Assembly: GCA_027604705.1 (NCBI GenBank)
Contig: JADHYV010000084.1
Coordinates: 1-64,000, forward strand
Reading direction: 5' to 3'
DNA length: 64,000 bases
Origin: Allomyces arbusculus
Taxonomy: Eukaryota; Blastocladiomycota; Blastocladiomycetes; Blastocladiales; Blastocladiaceae
The notes beneath the pieces are model-generated. The model made no database searches. It had not been told where the DNA came from and worked only from the letters and a program-made list of their open reading frames with translations. A program made the position numbers and the translations under genes. Within the stretch, counting starts at the first letter, position 1; every line of letters starts with the position of its first letter. Below, one piece after another: positions 51,812 through 63,288 of this stretch.

Positions 51812-54371
51812 CTACGACCCGGCAACCCACGCGCCCGCGACCCCCGTCAACACCCCATCTGGCGGTGGACTCGTGACCGGCATCTCCTCGTTCTCCACCA
51901 CTTCACGACCCGTGCACGCCGCGCGTTCCAGCACCGCCATGAATGCAATCACCCCAATCAGCGCCGCCGCTACCGCGACCAGCGTGACCAGCGGCGCATG
52001 CGGATCCACCATCACCTGCAACGCCAGCGCACACAACCCGAGCGCCGCGACCGCACCGACCGTCCGCCACCGCCGTGTCGTCGCAGGCAGCGGCGCGCCG
52101 TATCCACCGCGCAGTCGGTCCCACTGCAGTGCGAGAAACGCCGACCGCGCAGGGGTCCCGTACCGCGGCGATAATGGGAGCGTGTCCGCGTCAAGCGTTG
52201 CGCCGCTAGTCATGGCCAAGAGGTCCGGGTCGTTGACGAGATCCGGGAGCAAGATGCCTTTTTCGAGCAAGACTTCGGGCGGGATGGCGAACAGCCGCAT
52301 GTCGTCGGTGCTTGCGGCGTTAGCCGCGAATAAGTGCCGGATGTGGCCGAGCGCCAGGTAGTCGTCGTCGGACCCAATGTAGACGGCGCGGTAAGTAGGG
52401 GTTGGGGTACTGGTGGGGAGCGAGTCGGTGCTATCGCTTCGTGCGCGCGGGATCGAGCGCGGGCCCGGGCGCGTCAGGCAGCGCACGCCCGAGATGATAC
52501 GAGGTTGACCAGTCGGTCCAGTGTCGACTTGTGGTGCAGGACCACTCGACGAAGATCGCGGCGTGCTCGGCCGCTTCGATCCCGAGTCTGTGACTGGTGT
52601 CGCAGATGCTGCCGCCAAGCTCGTCCGGGACCCGCGCCCCGCCGCGTCGACACCCGCACCACTTTTTGAATGCGCCGCAATCGTATCTGCCGACGTCGTC
52701 GTCGGTCTCGGCGGCCCCTGCGTGGCCTTAGCGCGCAGCGTCATTTTCCACGCGCTCGCTGCTTTCACGTCCCCACCGGATTTCCGGCCGAGCTGCGTGA
52801 CCGACGCACGCAAGTGCAGTGGAGTCGTCGTCACGGTCAAGGCCGACGTTGGCCGGGCTAAGGCCATGGGTGGGGTATCGAGATGGCAGTCGGACCGCAC
52901 GGCCGATGCGGGTCGCGACGGGGACGCTTCGGGACGGGGATGACGAGGAGCGGCTGGGGCACGGTCACTGACGGTGCGCGTCGGGCGCATCAGGGTCGTC
53001 CTTTTGACAATGTCGTCGACGCTGCGCGGGATCGGGCGGTGGGTTGGATCCTTGGTTGTGGGTTTCGGGTCGGGCTGCGAAGTAGGGGCTTGCGTACTAC
53101 ACCATGGGACGAAAGAGATCAGGAACACGCTCGTCATGTCCTCGCGCGACCGCCGCTCGGCGGTATGGACTTACTCGCGCACCGCTGGCATCGTCTTGGC
53201 CAAAATCGAGTCGCTCGACTTGGTGCTGACCTGAACCATCACGGCGCTCTCGGTCTTGCTGCGCGGCGCAGCCACGCCGCTCGCTGATCGGAGCTGGTAC
53301 GCCGACCGCGCAAGCACGCGGTCGAGATTGGGCCCAACCAATTCGGCAATCTTGATCCCTGCCACGTTCGCGCCCAGACTTCGTTCCATAAGCGCCGCAA
53401 ACTGGGGCGACACGGCAGACTCAGTCCCGGACGACGACGCCGCTGGAAGAGCGGGGACCGCAACGGTACTGCGTGCAGAGGCAGTTCGCGAGAGCGGCAG
53501 CGGGTGCGCTGACGGACTGGTGGATCGTGCCGGCGGTAGCGACTCGTTTGACTCGTCGTCGAGGGCAGCATGGTGTTGGATCAGGCACCCGGTCTCGCTG
53601 GTTGTTGACATGACCGAGGGTCGGCGCGCGGCCGAGACGGCGGCAATGTCGGAGAGGGTCGCACGCGCATCGTCGGTCAAGGTGAGCACGCCCGACGGGG
53701 TCACGATCGCGTCCGGGTCCGGGACGGTTTTGATAAACGGCAATTTGGGTGGAGCAGCAGTGCCTTGCACTGTGGGACGGACGGCGGGGATGGCCACGGG
53801 GATAGGTTCGCGTTCGACGATGAAGTAATCGACGTCGCCGACAATGTCGGTGTTGGTCATGGGGTTGAGCGCGTAGAGACGGAACAGGTAGTCCTGGTCG
53901 TGACCGTAGCAGCGGAACAGAATCTTGTTGAGGCCTAAATTCATTGCCGTGATGCGAGATGCGGGCGATGGCGTCAGTGTGAGGGGTGGCCCAGCTGCTG
54001 CACGGCATCGATCGTGAAATGCGATATGGACAGTGCGCGTCATAGTAAAAGTAGCGCACGTCGCTGTGCTCGACCGTGGCCGCGTCCGGGTCAGCGAGAG
54101 TGGCGACTCGCGCGAGGAGCAGGCTCTTGCCGAGGGCCACGCGCTGCTTGATGAGGGCATCGAGCGTATCGAGCGTAAAGGGCTCGACTTGCGAGAACGG
54201 CAGCGTGTCAACGAGGTGGCCAGTGCTGTCGTAGACGCCGAGCATTGCCAAAGAGTCGGTGTCGTCCTTGCTGCATTCATGATTCGTATCGCTGGTGCAT
54301 CCATCGACATGATGTTGCAGCGGGATGTGTGGCGAGTCGGGAGGACGAGCGGTTGGGCTGTTGGCTGGCAT
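51812..54371 (-). CDS. Unknown protein with two C-terminal membrane segments
   Basis: Three exons (54371-54032, 53934-53175 and 53096-51812; introns of 97 and 78 nt) read as one 794-residue protein. The N-terminal globular part runs from DSLAMLGVYDSTGHLVDTLP through KSLLLARVATLADPDAAT, RYFYYDAHCLNKILFRCYGH and YLFRLYALNPMTNTDIVGDV to DYFIVEREPIPVAIP; I do not recognise it. A long Ser/Thr/Ala-rich linker follows, then a segment near the C-terminus (YRAVYIGSDDDYLALGHIRH, LFAIPPEVLLEKGILLPDLV) and two hydrophobic helices, GAVAALGLCALALQVM and LVTLVAVAAALIGVIAFMAV, forming a C-terminal hairpin anchor. This suggests a tail-anchored protein with its bulk in the cytosol. The first join is supported by continuity of the C-L-N-K segment, and the GTAAGT donor of the second is strong. 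The start is the first ATG in frame; 5' completeness is uncertain. Confidence 0.65.
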
Positions 54372-55087
54372 TGTAGGCTTGGCAGCAAATATCGCTGGCG
54401 CGGCGGCTTTGCGGTCGAGCAGGGCCAAGTTGGCGGCTCAGCACTGTACGATGCCGAAACAAGGAGCCGCAAACGGGCCAACGCGGTGGTTGGCCGGAAC
54501 AAAGGAGCGGTTGCGGTTGTGTGTGATGGGGGAGGGAGGGGGCGGGCGCGCGAGCGGGGCAGGTGGGTGGAGGGACGAACAGCATCGGGTGGCATGAACC
54601 CGTGTGCTCGTGCTCGTGCTCGTGCTGGCTGCATGAGGTCACTTCGATTGCGGCCGCGTGCAGTCCTGGGGATCGCGGTGGGAGACGCGAGCGCGGTGGT
54701 GGGGGACGCGCTAGCGTGATCTACGCATGCCAGCGGTGAAGACAAGACTTGGAGTGCTGCTGCTGCGCCCAGAGCGGCCAAGTTGGTGGCCAGGGAAGCT
54801 GCCTGGCGGTCGGTGCGCCACGCTGCCACTTGCGGCGCCACGCGGTGGCCGGCCCCACGCTGCGCCCGCAGCCGAACGGCCGGCCAACAGGTGCAATCCA
54901 CCACACGAGTCGCCAAATACCGACCACCGATCTCGTCGAGCACGATTCCATTCCCGACCAACAACTTTGCACCCTTGCCCGCCGCTGATCAACCGCACAT
55001 CGCGCCTTGCAACTTGCTGCACTCTGGGCCGCGCGCACCAGTCAACGACCCGCTGTTTCCGCGGCGCCGCGCCCCACCCGCTCCACC
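54372..55087. promoter_or_regulatory. Divergent intergenic region with GTGCTC microsatellite
   Basis: 716 bp between divergent starts. A short GTGCTC-type hexamer array lies at about 54601-54632. Frames on either strand are composition-driven. A missing signal-peptide exon for the plus-strand receptor-like gene could lie here, but none is identifiable. Confidence 0.45.
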
Positions 55088-57486
55088 ATGGCCTCGCCCA
55101 GCCCGTCTGGCCCCCCAACCTCCACACCCTCCCCGCCCGTCACGTCTAGCTCCAGCAAGAGCACCGATGGCACCACGCTCCCGACCTCGACGAGCGGCAC
55201 CGAAACAGTGTCGACCACCACGTCGCCCTCTACAACGCCGTCACCCACGCGCACGCTCGTCGACGTGACCAACTCCAACATTCGCGCCTGCCACCAGTAC
55301 CCGCTGCGCCGGCTCGGCGACCTGACGCTCGAATGGGCCAGTTTCCTCTACACGGGCCATGGCCGCCCAACCACGCCGTTCACAGCCGTCCAGGCCAACC
55401 TGACGGCTGCTGTCATGGCCTCGTGGCAGAACAAGATCGTTGCCGGCTGCCTTCAGTTCCCGCAGTTTGACGCGCGCCTCTTCTTTTGCACCGACGGGTC
55501 AGTCGCCAACCAGGCGTGCCCCGTCTCCGACAAGTGCCCGCTCGCTGGGCAGCGGCTGCTCGGCGATCCGCCCAGTAGCGCCAACACGACGACGCTGCCG
55601 TCGACGAGCATCAATGGCACTTCAACCGACCTTGATTCAGGTGCACCGCGACGAGTCGTCGATGCTTTGGCCCAGTCCGCGACGCTCGTGCCACCCACGG
55701 AGCGGCCGTCCGATACCAGCAGCTCCTCATCGTTGTCCTCCACGACCACGGCCTCCTCGACGTCCACGCTCCCAACGCCCACGACACCTGTCGTCGTGGC
55801 CACCGACGCGACCGTGTTTGGTTGCTGGGGCCTCGGCCAGCAGTGGGTGTGCGAGCAACCGACCGATGCAGCGGGTCTCTCGGCGGCCAGCGCAGGACTG
55901 ACCAGCGCATCGGCAACACCAACGGGTCTGCGCCTATGTCCGCTCACGCTGACGGGATTGCCGACCACGACGGCCGAACCGTCCAAGTGGGTCCCGGCCT
56001 TGGTTCCAACGGCCGCGGCGGGACCCAGCAACACTGCTGGAACGAAAGACGAGGTGGCCTCGTCGGGAGGGTCGGAAACAGCCAGTATCATTGCGGGCTC
56101 GCTGGTATGCATTTGCTCGCAGTTCTTGAAACGGATCTCGCCTGATCCTCGTGTCTGTCCAATTGTAGTCGTCGATTCTCGTAATTACCGCCGTTGCTGC
56201 GTTTTTGATTTACCGCCGACGAAAAAAGCACCCGGTCCACCACCATACCAAGAATCCTCACCATTCGATGCGCGCGGCACCGGCCTTGATGCCGTTTGCG
56301 CCCATGGCCATGTCGTCGCGCCCACTCTCACCGTCCACCACCTCGACCACCGAACTCACCGTCTCGCAGCACCGCTTGGGCGAGTCAGTGATTGTGGCCG
56401 CCGATATTGTACCGGCACCCGGTGCGTCTGCTCCTTTCTGTCATCTGCCAAACGTGCCTTAGCTGACCAACCGCTCTCTGAGTAGACCCTGCACGACCCG
56501 AGTCGATTCCCAACTTCAACGTACCTGATCTGGTCGACGTCTGGGCCGACTACCAGTCGTGGGTCTTCGACCTCGTCGACGCCCACCTCCAGCGGCTCTC
56601 CCCCACTGACCAGGCGCACTTGACTATCTTGCAAGCTCTCACGGGCCAGGCCTTCTTGCTCTCCCCTATGCTCCACCCGACCGCTGCGGCCGCCGACGGC
56701 ACTGCCCCGGCGCTCCAACCGCGGCCGGTCTCGCGCGCAAGCCTCTACCTGACGGGCGAATGCCCACCGCCACTTGTCGCACACAAGGCGGCGCTGCTCT
56801 TCCAACTCGCCGACCTGCTCTTTGCCCACTTTGTTCGCACGCGGTTCCTCGTCGAGTCCAAGGTGCCGGCCTTCACGCGGTTCATCTTCACGCACCACCC
56901 GTCGTACGCGCAAACCGCCGCGACCAGCATTATGCCGGGCGAATTGTACTCGGCACTGCACACGCTTGCCGAACCCGGGTCGGCGACGCGCGCGCCGTTC
57001 CTGGCGATCCTGCGAGACGATATGGCGCAGACGGCGACCGATCTGATTCGGTTATTTGCCGTGCACCGGATACTGGGACTCGGCGCGGATCGTGCAAGGA
57101 GGTTTGTGGAACGGACCGTCGATGTCGTGCTCGCCATCAAGGCCATGGACCCGAGCCTGGTGTTTGTCTTCCCGCCAACCAACTCGTCGGTCGATGCCCA
57201 ACGGATGGACTGGTCGGTGCCCGTCGTCAGGCGACCGGAAACGGACGTGGCTGCCAGCGGCGGTGGGGGTGGGGGTGCGAGGTCACCCGACGCGCTCCTG
57301 CCGCAAGACGCACGACTACCCGCCGACGCTGCTGGCAGCGACGAGATCAGCGAGCTCGATGCGATGGGGCCCGTCGTGCCCGGCCGGTCGCGCGTGCAGT
57401 TCACGTTCTGGCCGGGTGTCGCGGACCGGAGATCTGGCCGCGTTTTGGTGCGTGCGAGGGTTTGGGCCAAGCCTTTGGAAGCGTAG
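55088..57486 (+). CDS. Single-pass receptor-like membrane protein, paralogue B
   Basis: Second member of the receptor-like pair, 756 residues. Exons 55088-56104, 56169-56421 and 56486-57486 (both introns 64 nt). Order: Ser/Thr/Pro-rich stalk; a Cys-containing outer region (RACHQYP, VAGCLQFP, RLFFCTD, NQACPVSDKCPLAG, FGCWGLGQQWVCEQ, LRLCPLT) broken by a long Ser/Thr stretch; the membrane segment SSILVITAVAAFLIY after a phase-0 intron; the stop-transfer RRRKK; and a ~400-residue cytoplasmic part from NVPDLVDVWADYQSWVFDLV through GADRARRFVERTVDVVLAIK to the C-terminal RVQFTFWPGVADRRSGRVLV. Layout and C-terminus match the gene at 7.6-9.6 kb. No signal peptide is visible after the chosen ATG; the frame is open from a non-ATG codon at 55007. 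Family not recognised. Confidence 0.72.
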
Positions 57487-57625
57487 GCAATGCATTTTTT
57501 GGGTCGTGACTTGGTTTTTGGTAATGCCCTCGCGTTTATCGGTGTAAAAATATGAAGTGAGTGCCGTGCCCTGCCTTGCCCCCCAACGTTCAGTCCACAC
57601 CGAGTGCTGCTCCGCCCCGTGCCCA

Positions 57626-59478
57626 TCATTGAAGAATGCGCGTACTGTTTTTGTAGGCTTGCGAACCCTCGACGACCGTGATGACCTTGGACGTCCGTTT
57701 CGGTCTACAAACGTCAGCGCACGCATGCCGTGAGATCCAGTCCGCCCAAGCGGCCGCGACAACCGAACCACGTACAGCAAAACATTCGTCTTGCCGTTCA
57801 CGACGACAAGCGGGTTCACCTCGTCCATGATATTCTGCTGTACGCTGATCCCATCGAGGTAGGCCTTAAGTACCGCGCGCAGCGCCTCGTTCTCGCGGGC
57901 CAACGTCTCGCGTCGCGCCTCGAGCGCCAACTTGTCGAGCAAGACCTTGTTGTACCGCTTCTGAAACTTGGTCAGCACGGCCTTCTCCTCGAGCGCGGCA
58001 TGGATCGCGTTGGGCGCGTCGCCGAGGGCATTTGCGTCGACCACTTGCGCGTTGCTCATTTGCAGGTCCGTCAGGTACTCGGACAGATCGGCGACGGCGT
58101 CCGGGTCAGCGACGGCGGCCGGATGACTACCGGGCTGGGCGACGGCGTCACGCGCCATGGCCCAGACAAGTTTCTCCTGCTCGGTCTCGAGCTTCGAATT
58201 CATTTCCGCAAGCTTGATAATCTTCTCGGCCATCCCGACACGCTGCTCAAGCCGTTTCGTCGAGACCGAGGCAAGCCTTGTCAATTCAATCAGTTTGCGC
58301 TTTTCGTCGTCGCGGTATCCGTTCATCTTGCGCTTCAGCGTCTGGAAATCATTCACAACCCGCTCCTTGGATGTGCGCAACGCAGCAATCGCCGCCTCGG
58401 CCTCGCGCGCATTGGCCGCTATTTTCTGCTTCAACGACGCGATCAGTTCTGACAATTTCCCGAGTTTGCGCAACTGCGTCTCGATGAGTGCCGCCGACTG
58501 CTCGTCCTTGGCCTTGAGTTCCTCGAATTGCTTTTTGCGCTCGTCGGTGGCCAAATTGTAGTTGGCGAGGGCAATTTGGAATTGTTTCCAGAGATCCTCG
58601 ATCGTGCTTTCGAGCTGGATGCGGAGCGCGTGCTTTTCCTCGAGGTTCTTGTTCTTGACGTCGTCGCGCGACGATTGATACTCGTGCCGCGCGTCGGCCT
58701 CGGTGTCGGCGAAGTCGGCGTCGAGGCGGTAGATGACGCCGAGCAGGTTGTTTTTCTCGTGCATGTGTTGCGACTGGAGGAGGGCGCTGGTGCATCGTTG
58801 TGGGGAGTCGGGTCAGTGTGTCCGGTTCCAATCAGCCGTGCGCGAATTCAGCTGAAAGCGTAGCGTACCGCTCCGACCCAAACTCGAGCTCCAAGTCCTT
58901 CAGCTCCGACTCGAAATTGCGCTGTAGGGCGTCGAGCCGGTTGTACTGCAAGTCGAGCAGATTGTCGAGGTTCTGCAAGTGCGCCATATAGGCCGTGTCG
59001 TACTGGTCGTCAGTCTCGTGCAACGTGGCCGCGAGCTGCTGAATGTCGTAGTGCTTGCGGTCGACGTGGCGGTCGTGCACTTGGCGCAAGACTTCGAGCT
59101 GGTGGATGAGCGCCTCGCTTTTGGCTAGTGGAAGGTGGAGAAGTGAGAAGGGCATCAGGAATCAAAAAACTAGCTGCAAATCGCAATCGCAAACGGGCGT
59201 AGCAGACCCTTTTTCATTATGTCGCGCCATTGGCTCTGGATCTTGAGCGCGTTGAGCTTGGCGGCACGCTCTTCTCTGGCAAACGCGTCCTACAGGGCCT
59301 GGCGGTCATCAACCATGCGCTTGATGGCACGAGTGACGGTAGCTTGCTTCCGGGCGCAAGAGAGAACTACCTTTCGGCGCGCCAGCTGCATCTCAGCGTA
59401 CTTGCGGCGCTGCTCGTCGGTTTTGAGCATGTCCGCCTCGGTCTTGGCGACGCCTGCGGATTTCTTTTTCTTGGCCAT
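57626..59478 (-). CDS. DRC2: Dynein regulatory complex subunit 2 (DRC2/CCDC65)
   Basis: Coiled-coil subunit of the axonemal nexin-dynein regulatory complex, needed for flagellar motility. Exons 59478-59371, 59289-59208, 59124-58869, 58786-57776 and 57704-57626, with introns of 71-83 nt; 511 residues (human CCDC65 484). Landmarks: a Lys-rich start; KYAEMQLARRK joined to DAFAREERAAKLNALKIQSQ; NLDNLLDLQYNRLDALQRNF; EFGSERALLQSQHMHEKNNL across the third-to-fourth exon join; the strongly conserved KNKNLEEKHALRIQLESTIE; DLWKQFQIALANYNLAT; and near the end LKAYLDGISVQQNIMDEVNP. The last exon replaces a non-homologous read-through tail with TSKVITVVEGSQAYKNSTR. The gene is convergent with paralogue B (139 bp between stops) and divergent from the SAPS gene. 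Confidence 0.95.
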
Positions 59479-60056
59479 GTTGGTGTTGGTGGTGGTGGCG
59501 GTTGCAGCGGACGGTGAGGGCGAGCTGAGAGAAGGCCCAGTTGCGGAGCGAGTTGGGCCGAGTTGGTCGAATCCACTTGCAGCGCTCGCCCTGGTTCGCG
59601 GTGCTCGTGGTGCTTCGCGCGGTGCTGGTGCGTTGCAGCGAGTTGCAAGTCGAGGGTGCGGTGCGGATCGCAGGCGAGGACGAGGTCGCCGACAGCAGCA
59701 GCAAGGCCGATGACGGCTCCGTGGGTACCGCAAAAGAAGGCAAATTTGGTGACGATCAGTCGTTTGGCGCGGTCACGTGTCGTCGGCGGCCTGGCCGGCA
59801 ACGCTGATGGTCGCCGTTGTGGAAGCTCTTGCCAGCGTCGGCGCAAGCACCGCGACGGCGACGACAACGCCCACTACCCGCTAGCCGCAATTCTGAGCTG
59901 CTAGCACTTGCAGCCGCTTGGACCCGCGCGCACGCCGCGATCTGACCCGACCCACCCGGCAAGCGCGCCGTCAACAGCACGCACATCAGCAACGCGACCT
60001 CCAACTGCAACGACGCACCCCACGACCAGGCTTTGCTCGCCGCCAACCTAACGATC
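59479..60056. promoter_or_regulatory. Divergent intergenic region (DRC2 / SAPS)
   Basis: 578 bp between a flagellar gene and a phosphatase-subunit gene. No X-box-like or other named element is clear by eye. Open frames on both strands are composition-driven. Confidence 0.45.
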
Positions 60057-62965
60057 ATGTTCTGGCGCTTTGGCGGCGCCGCGGCATCCGCGCTCGACTC
60101 GCTGCTCGACAAGGACGACGTGGCCCTCGAGGATGTGCTCGATGAGCCCGAACTGCTGCAGCACTGCAAAATCAGCTACTCGCGCCTCGTCGAATAGTAC
60201 GCAGTAGAGCAATTGCTTCGCCCGCACCGTCCTCGTTGTCCAGATCATGATGCCAACCGCTGCGCGTGCGCTCCCTGTCCGTGTGTAGCTTCTGCCGCCC
60301 CGCGACGGCTGGCCAGCTCCTGCGCTTTGTCACCAACCTGCACCAAGTGCCCATCCAGCTCGGCCTCAACGACGCCAACAATGGCGGCACGACCAACGCG
60401 GGCGATGCTGCCGCGGGGAGCCCGGGTGCTAGTGCCAAAGGCGAGGGCAATGTAGATCCAAATGCGGCGGCACCAGCAGGAAACGATGGCAGCCCGGCCC
60501 TGTCGCCGACTGCTCTCGCCGCGCGGCAGGAAAAGCTGCTGATCAAGTACGGCACGAAAATTTCTTCTTGTTCTCACTGCGCACGCTGCTCACCGCCCAA
60601 CGAAACCATCTCCAGGTACCCTTACCTCGTCACGGAAATCTTTTCCAGCGACATGACCGATCTGCTCGACGTGGTGCTCGCCACGCCCGAACACATGGCC
60701 GCGCTCCTCTCCTTTCTCGACCTACCCGTTCCCGTGAACCCCGTGCAGGCCGCGCACTGGTCCAAGATCATGTCCAACCTTCTGATTCGCAAGACCAAGC
60801 TCATGCTCGAGTACCTCAAGCAAGTGCCCGACTTTGTCGCGCGGCTCGTGACGCACGCCATGGACAATGCCAACGTCATGGATCTGCTGCTTAAACTCGT
60901 GGGCGTCGAGGAACTCGTCGAGGGCAAGGCTGTCGGATCCATGGCGTGGCTGCAATCCGAAGGCCTGATCGCCAAACTCGTCGCGTACCTCGACCCGAAC
61001 CAGTCGCTCGACGTGCACGTCACGGCTTCATCGGCGCTTCTCGATATTATTGCCATGATCCAGGCGATCTGCGGCGACGTCGACCGCATGGACGCGAACC
61101 CGCTTGTCGGTGAATTGAAATCCGCCAAGGTCGTTTCGCAGCTCATCGGGTACATGCTTGACGTGCAGGCGCCGCACCCGGCGTCGTCGCTCGTCAACGC
61201 GGTCGCAATTTTCGTCGAACTGATCCGCCGCAACTCGGCCGACATGTCGGCCATGTTCGCATCCAACAATAACGGCGGCGACCCGGCTGGGGGCGGGGAC
61301 AACGGTGACGGTAACGCGCAGCAGACCGACCGCCCCGTACCGATGAACCTGTGCGCCATGATTCGCGCGCTCACGCTGCACTTGCCCGATTTCCAGCAAA
61401 TCTTGCTCAGCCACGCGTACGGCATCCGCGATAACCCGAGCTACGACCCGACAAACCCGAAAAAGATCCCGCTCGGGCAAGCGCGGCTGCGGTTATGCGA
61501 GCTGCTGGCCGAGCTATTGCGGTGCGCGATCGACGAGGCGATCATGGATCCGGTCCTCGATGCCCCTACGGACGATGCCGTCATTACCCCAGATCTCTCG
61601 GTGCTCGACACGCTCGCGTCGGAACTCGCGGCCGAGTTACCGCCCGCGGTTGCTGAGGCCGCCGTGCCCGTAAGTCCCACGTCGAACGAATCGACACCGA
61701 CGACCGCATCGTCGTCCGTGGCCGTGGTCGCAAGATCGGGCCCGGCCGACTCGTTGGCCGCCCCCGTGCGTACGTCGTCCATGGCTGCGTTGGTCGCCGT
61801 ACACCACGCGACCCCGCGCCCGTCGCCCGGCGTCACGGCCAATGGTAGTCACGGGCCACCGACGCCCGTGCCGACGGTCACGTTCAAAGAGGACCCGACC
61901 GCCGCCGCCGCTACGGGGAATTCGAGCGACGCGTCGACGCCGACCGCAACGGGTTCGCAGAAGGCCGTGACCATCGAAAAGCGGCGCAACGAGTTGGCCG
62001 CATTGTCGGGCGAGGAGTTGCAAGCGGCATTGCGGCAGGCGTTTGTCTCGACGCGCATTCTCGTCACGAGTCTCGACTTGTTCTTCTACTTCCCGTGGAA
62101 CAACTTGCTGCATGGGATCGTCTACGATATGGTCCTGCAAGTGCTTAACGGGCCTGCCGACAAATGCCGGTTGCTCGCATTAAGTCTCCTGCGCGACGGC
62201 GCACTGACCCGGCGTATTCCGCGCGCTCAGCGCGCGTCCGACTACGAGGCTGAGCGGCCAAAAGGTGTGCGGCTCGGTTTCATGGGCCACATTACGCTCA
62301 TTGCCGACGTCGTCGTGGCCTTTCTCGACCGCGACGAAACCGTGCGTTTGGAACTCGCTGAAATGTTGCGCGCCGAAGACTGGCAAGAGTATGTGACGCG
62401 CACGTTCCGCGAAACGCGCGAGCGTGAGGCCAGGCCGTTGGGTGGAGTTCGGCCGTCGGCGCTTGGTGGGCTGAGTCCGTTCACCGGGGCAGCGGCAGGA
62501 GCGGCGACAGCGGCAGCAGACGAGGACGAGGACGATTCGGCACTGGAAGTCGCCGGTGGGGTGTCGTCGGACCAGTTTGCGCGGTATTTGTGCCAGCAAA
62601 TTTCGGGCGAGTTGCCGGACCGGTTTGGGTTTACGGTGGATGATGATGGGGATGACGAGGAGGAGGATCTGGATTGGGGCGGGTACGTTGGATTTCGTTT
62701 GTGGAGGGTGATGTGCGTCATGAACTTCAACTGACTTGATCAAGCTTGTACTTGCAGTGACCTGATCCGCAGCTCGTTCACAGCGCGCGGCGGGACCGAC
62801 TCGGACTCGATCGCGCCCAGCCCGACCAAGACGAGTTTCAGCGACTCGGAGCCGCTCGCCAACGCGGTCGCAGGAGCGCCAACAAGTACCGTACCGTTCC
62901 AGGCCGATTGGGAGAATGCGTTTCCCACATCAGGACCAGCACCAGCACCGTCGTCGTCAAATTAG
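60057..62965 (+). CDS. SAPS-domain protein (PP6/Sit4 phosphatase regulatory subunit)
   Basis: Regulatory subunit of the Sit4/PP6 phosphatase, acting in growth and cell-cycle control. Exons 60057-60196, 60289-62682 and 62758-62965 (introns of 92 and 75 nt); 913 residues, normal for the family. The start MFWRFGGAAASALDSLLDKD, then VALEDVLDEPELLQHCK, is the standard SAPS N-terminus. After the first join come GQLLRFVTNLH, YPYLVTEIFSSD, LLSFLDLPVPVNPVQAAHWS, YLKQVPDFVARLVTHAMDNA, NVMDLLLKLVGVEE and LSHAYGIRDNPSYDP-like helical repeats, a Ser/Thr-rich insert (61.7-62.0 kb), and a second helical block with FFYFPWNNLLHGIVYDMVLQ and GFMGHITLIADVVVAFL. The acidic C-terminus ends in QADWENAFP, like the family's DW..F motif. 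The odd Cys/Ser-rich piece near 60550-60610 could hide an unrecognised short intron. Confidence 0.92.
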
Positions 62966-63288
62966 GTGGTGGCGGGTGCGTGTGTGCCGTGTGACTTTTG
63001 TTGCGCTTGCTTTGGCCAGTTTTGTCCTTTCGCCTTTATTGTTATTTTTTTCGCGCGTGGCCGTACCGACCAAGTGCCGCGCGTTGTTGTCGCGGTGACA
63101 GAAGCGGCCAGTTTGGTGTTGTGCTTCGGCCCAAAATGAACGATCGGTTTCGTGGCAAACGGTACACTTTTTTGCCCATCTTTTCCTTTTCCAGCGCCAA
63201 GGTTGCATCAAGTGGCCATCAAATCGATCCCACCCGCCACTGCGCCATCACAACCTGACGCGGTCATTTTTCTTTACGTCCGCCGAGC
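62966..63288. other. 3' spacer of the SAPS gene
   Basis: About 320 bp, T-rich in places (63020-63060 and 63160-63195), presumably the SAPS 3' untranslated region. No gene seen. Confidence 0.45.

Noticed and set aside
57316-57775. Read-through C-terminus of the DRC2 frame
   Set aside because: Tail does not resemble DRC2 and overlaps paralogue B's coding end; splicing at 57775-57705 gives the family-like C-terminus and a stop.
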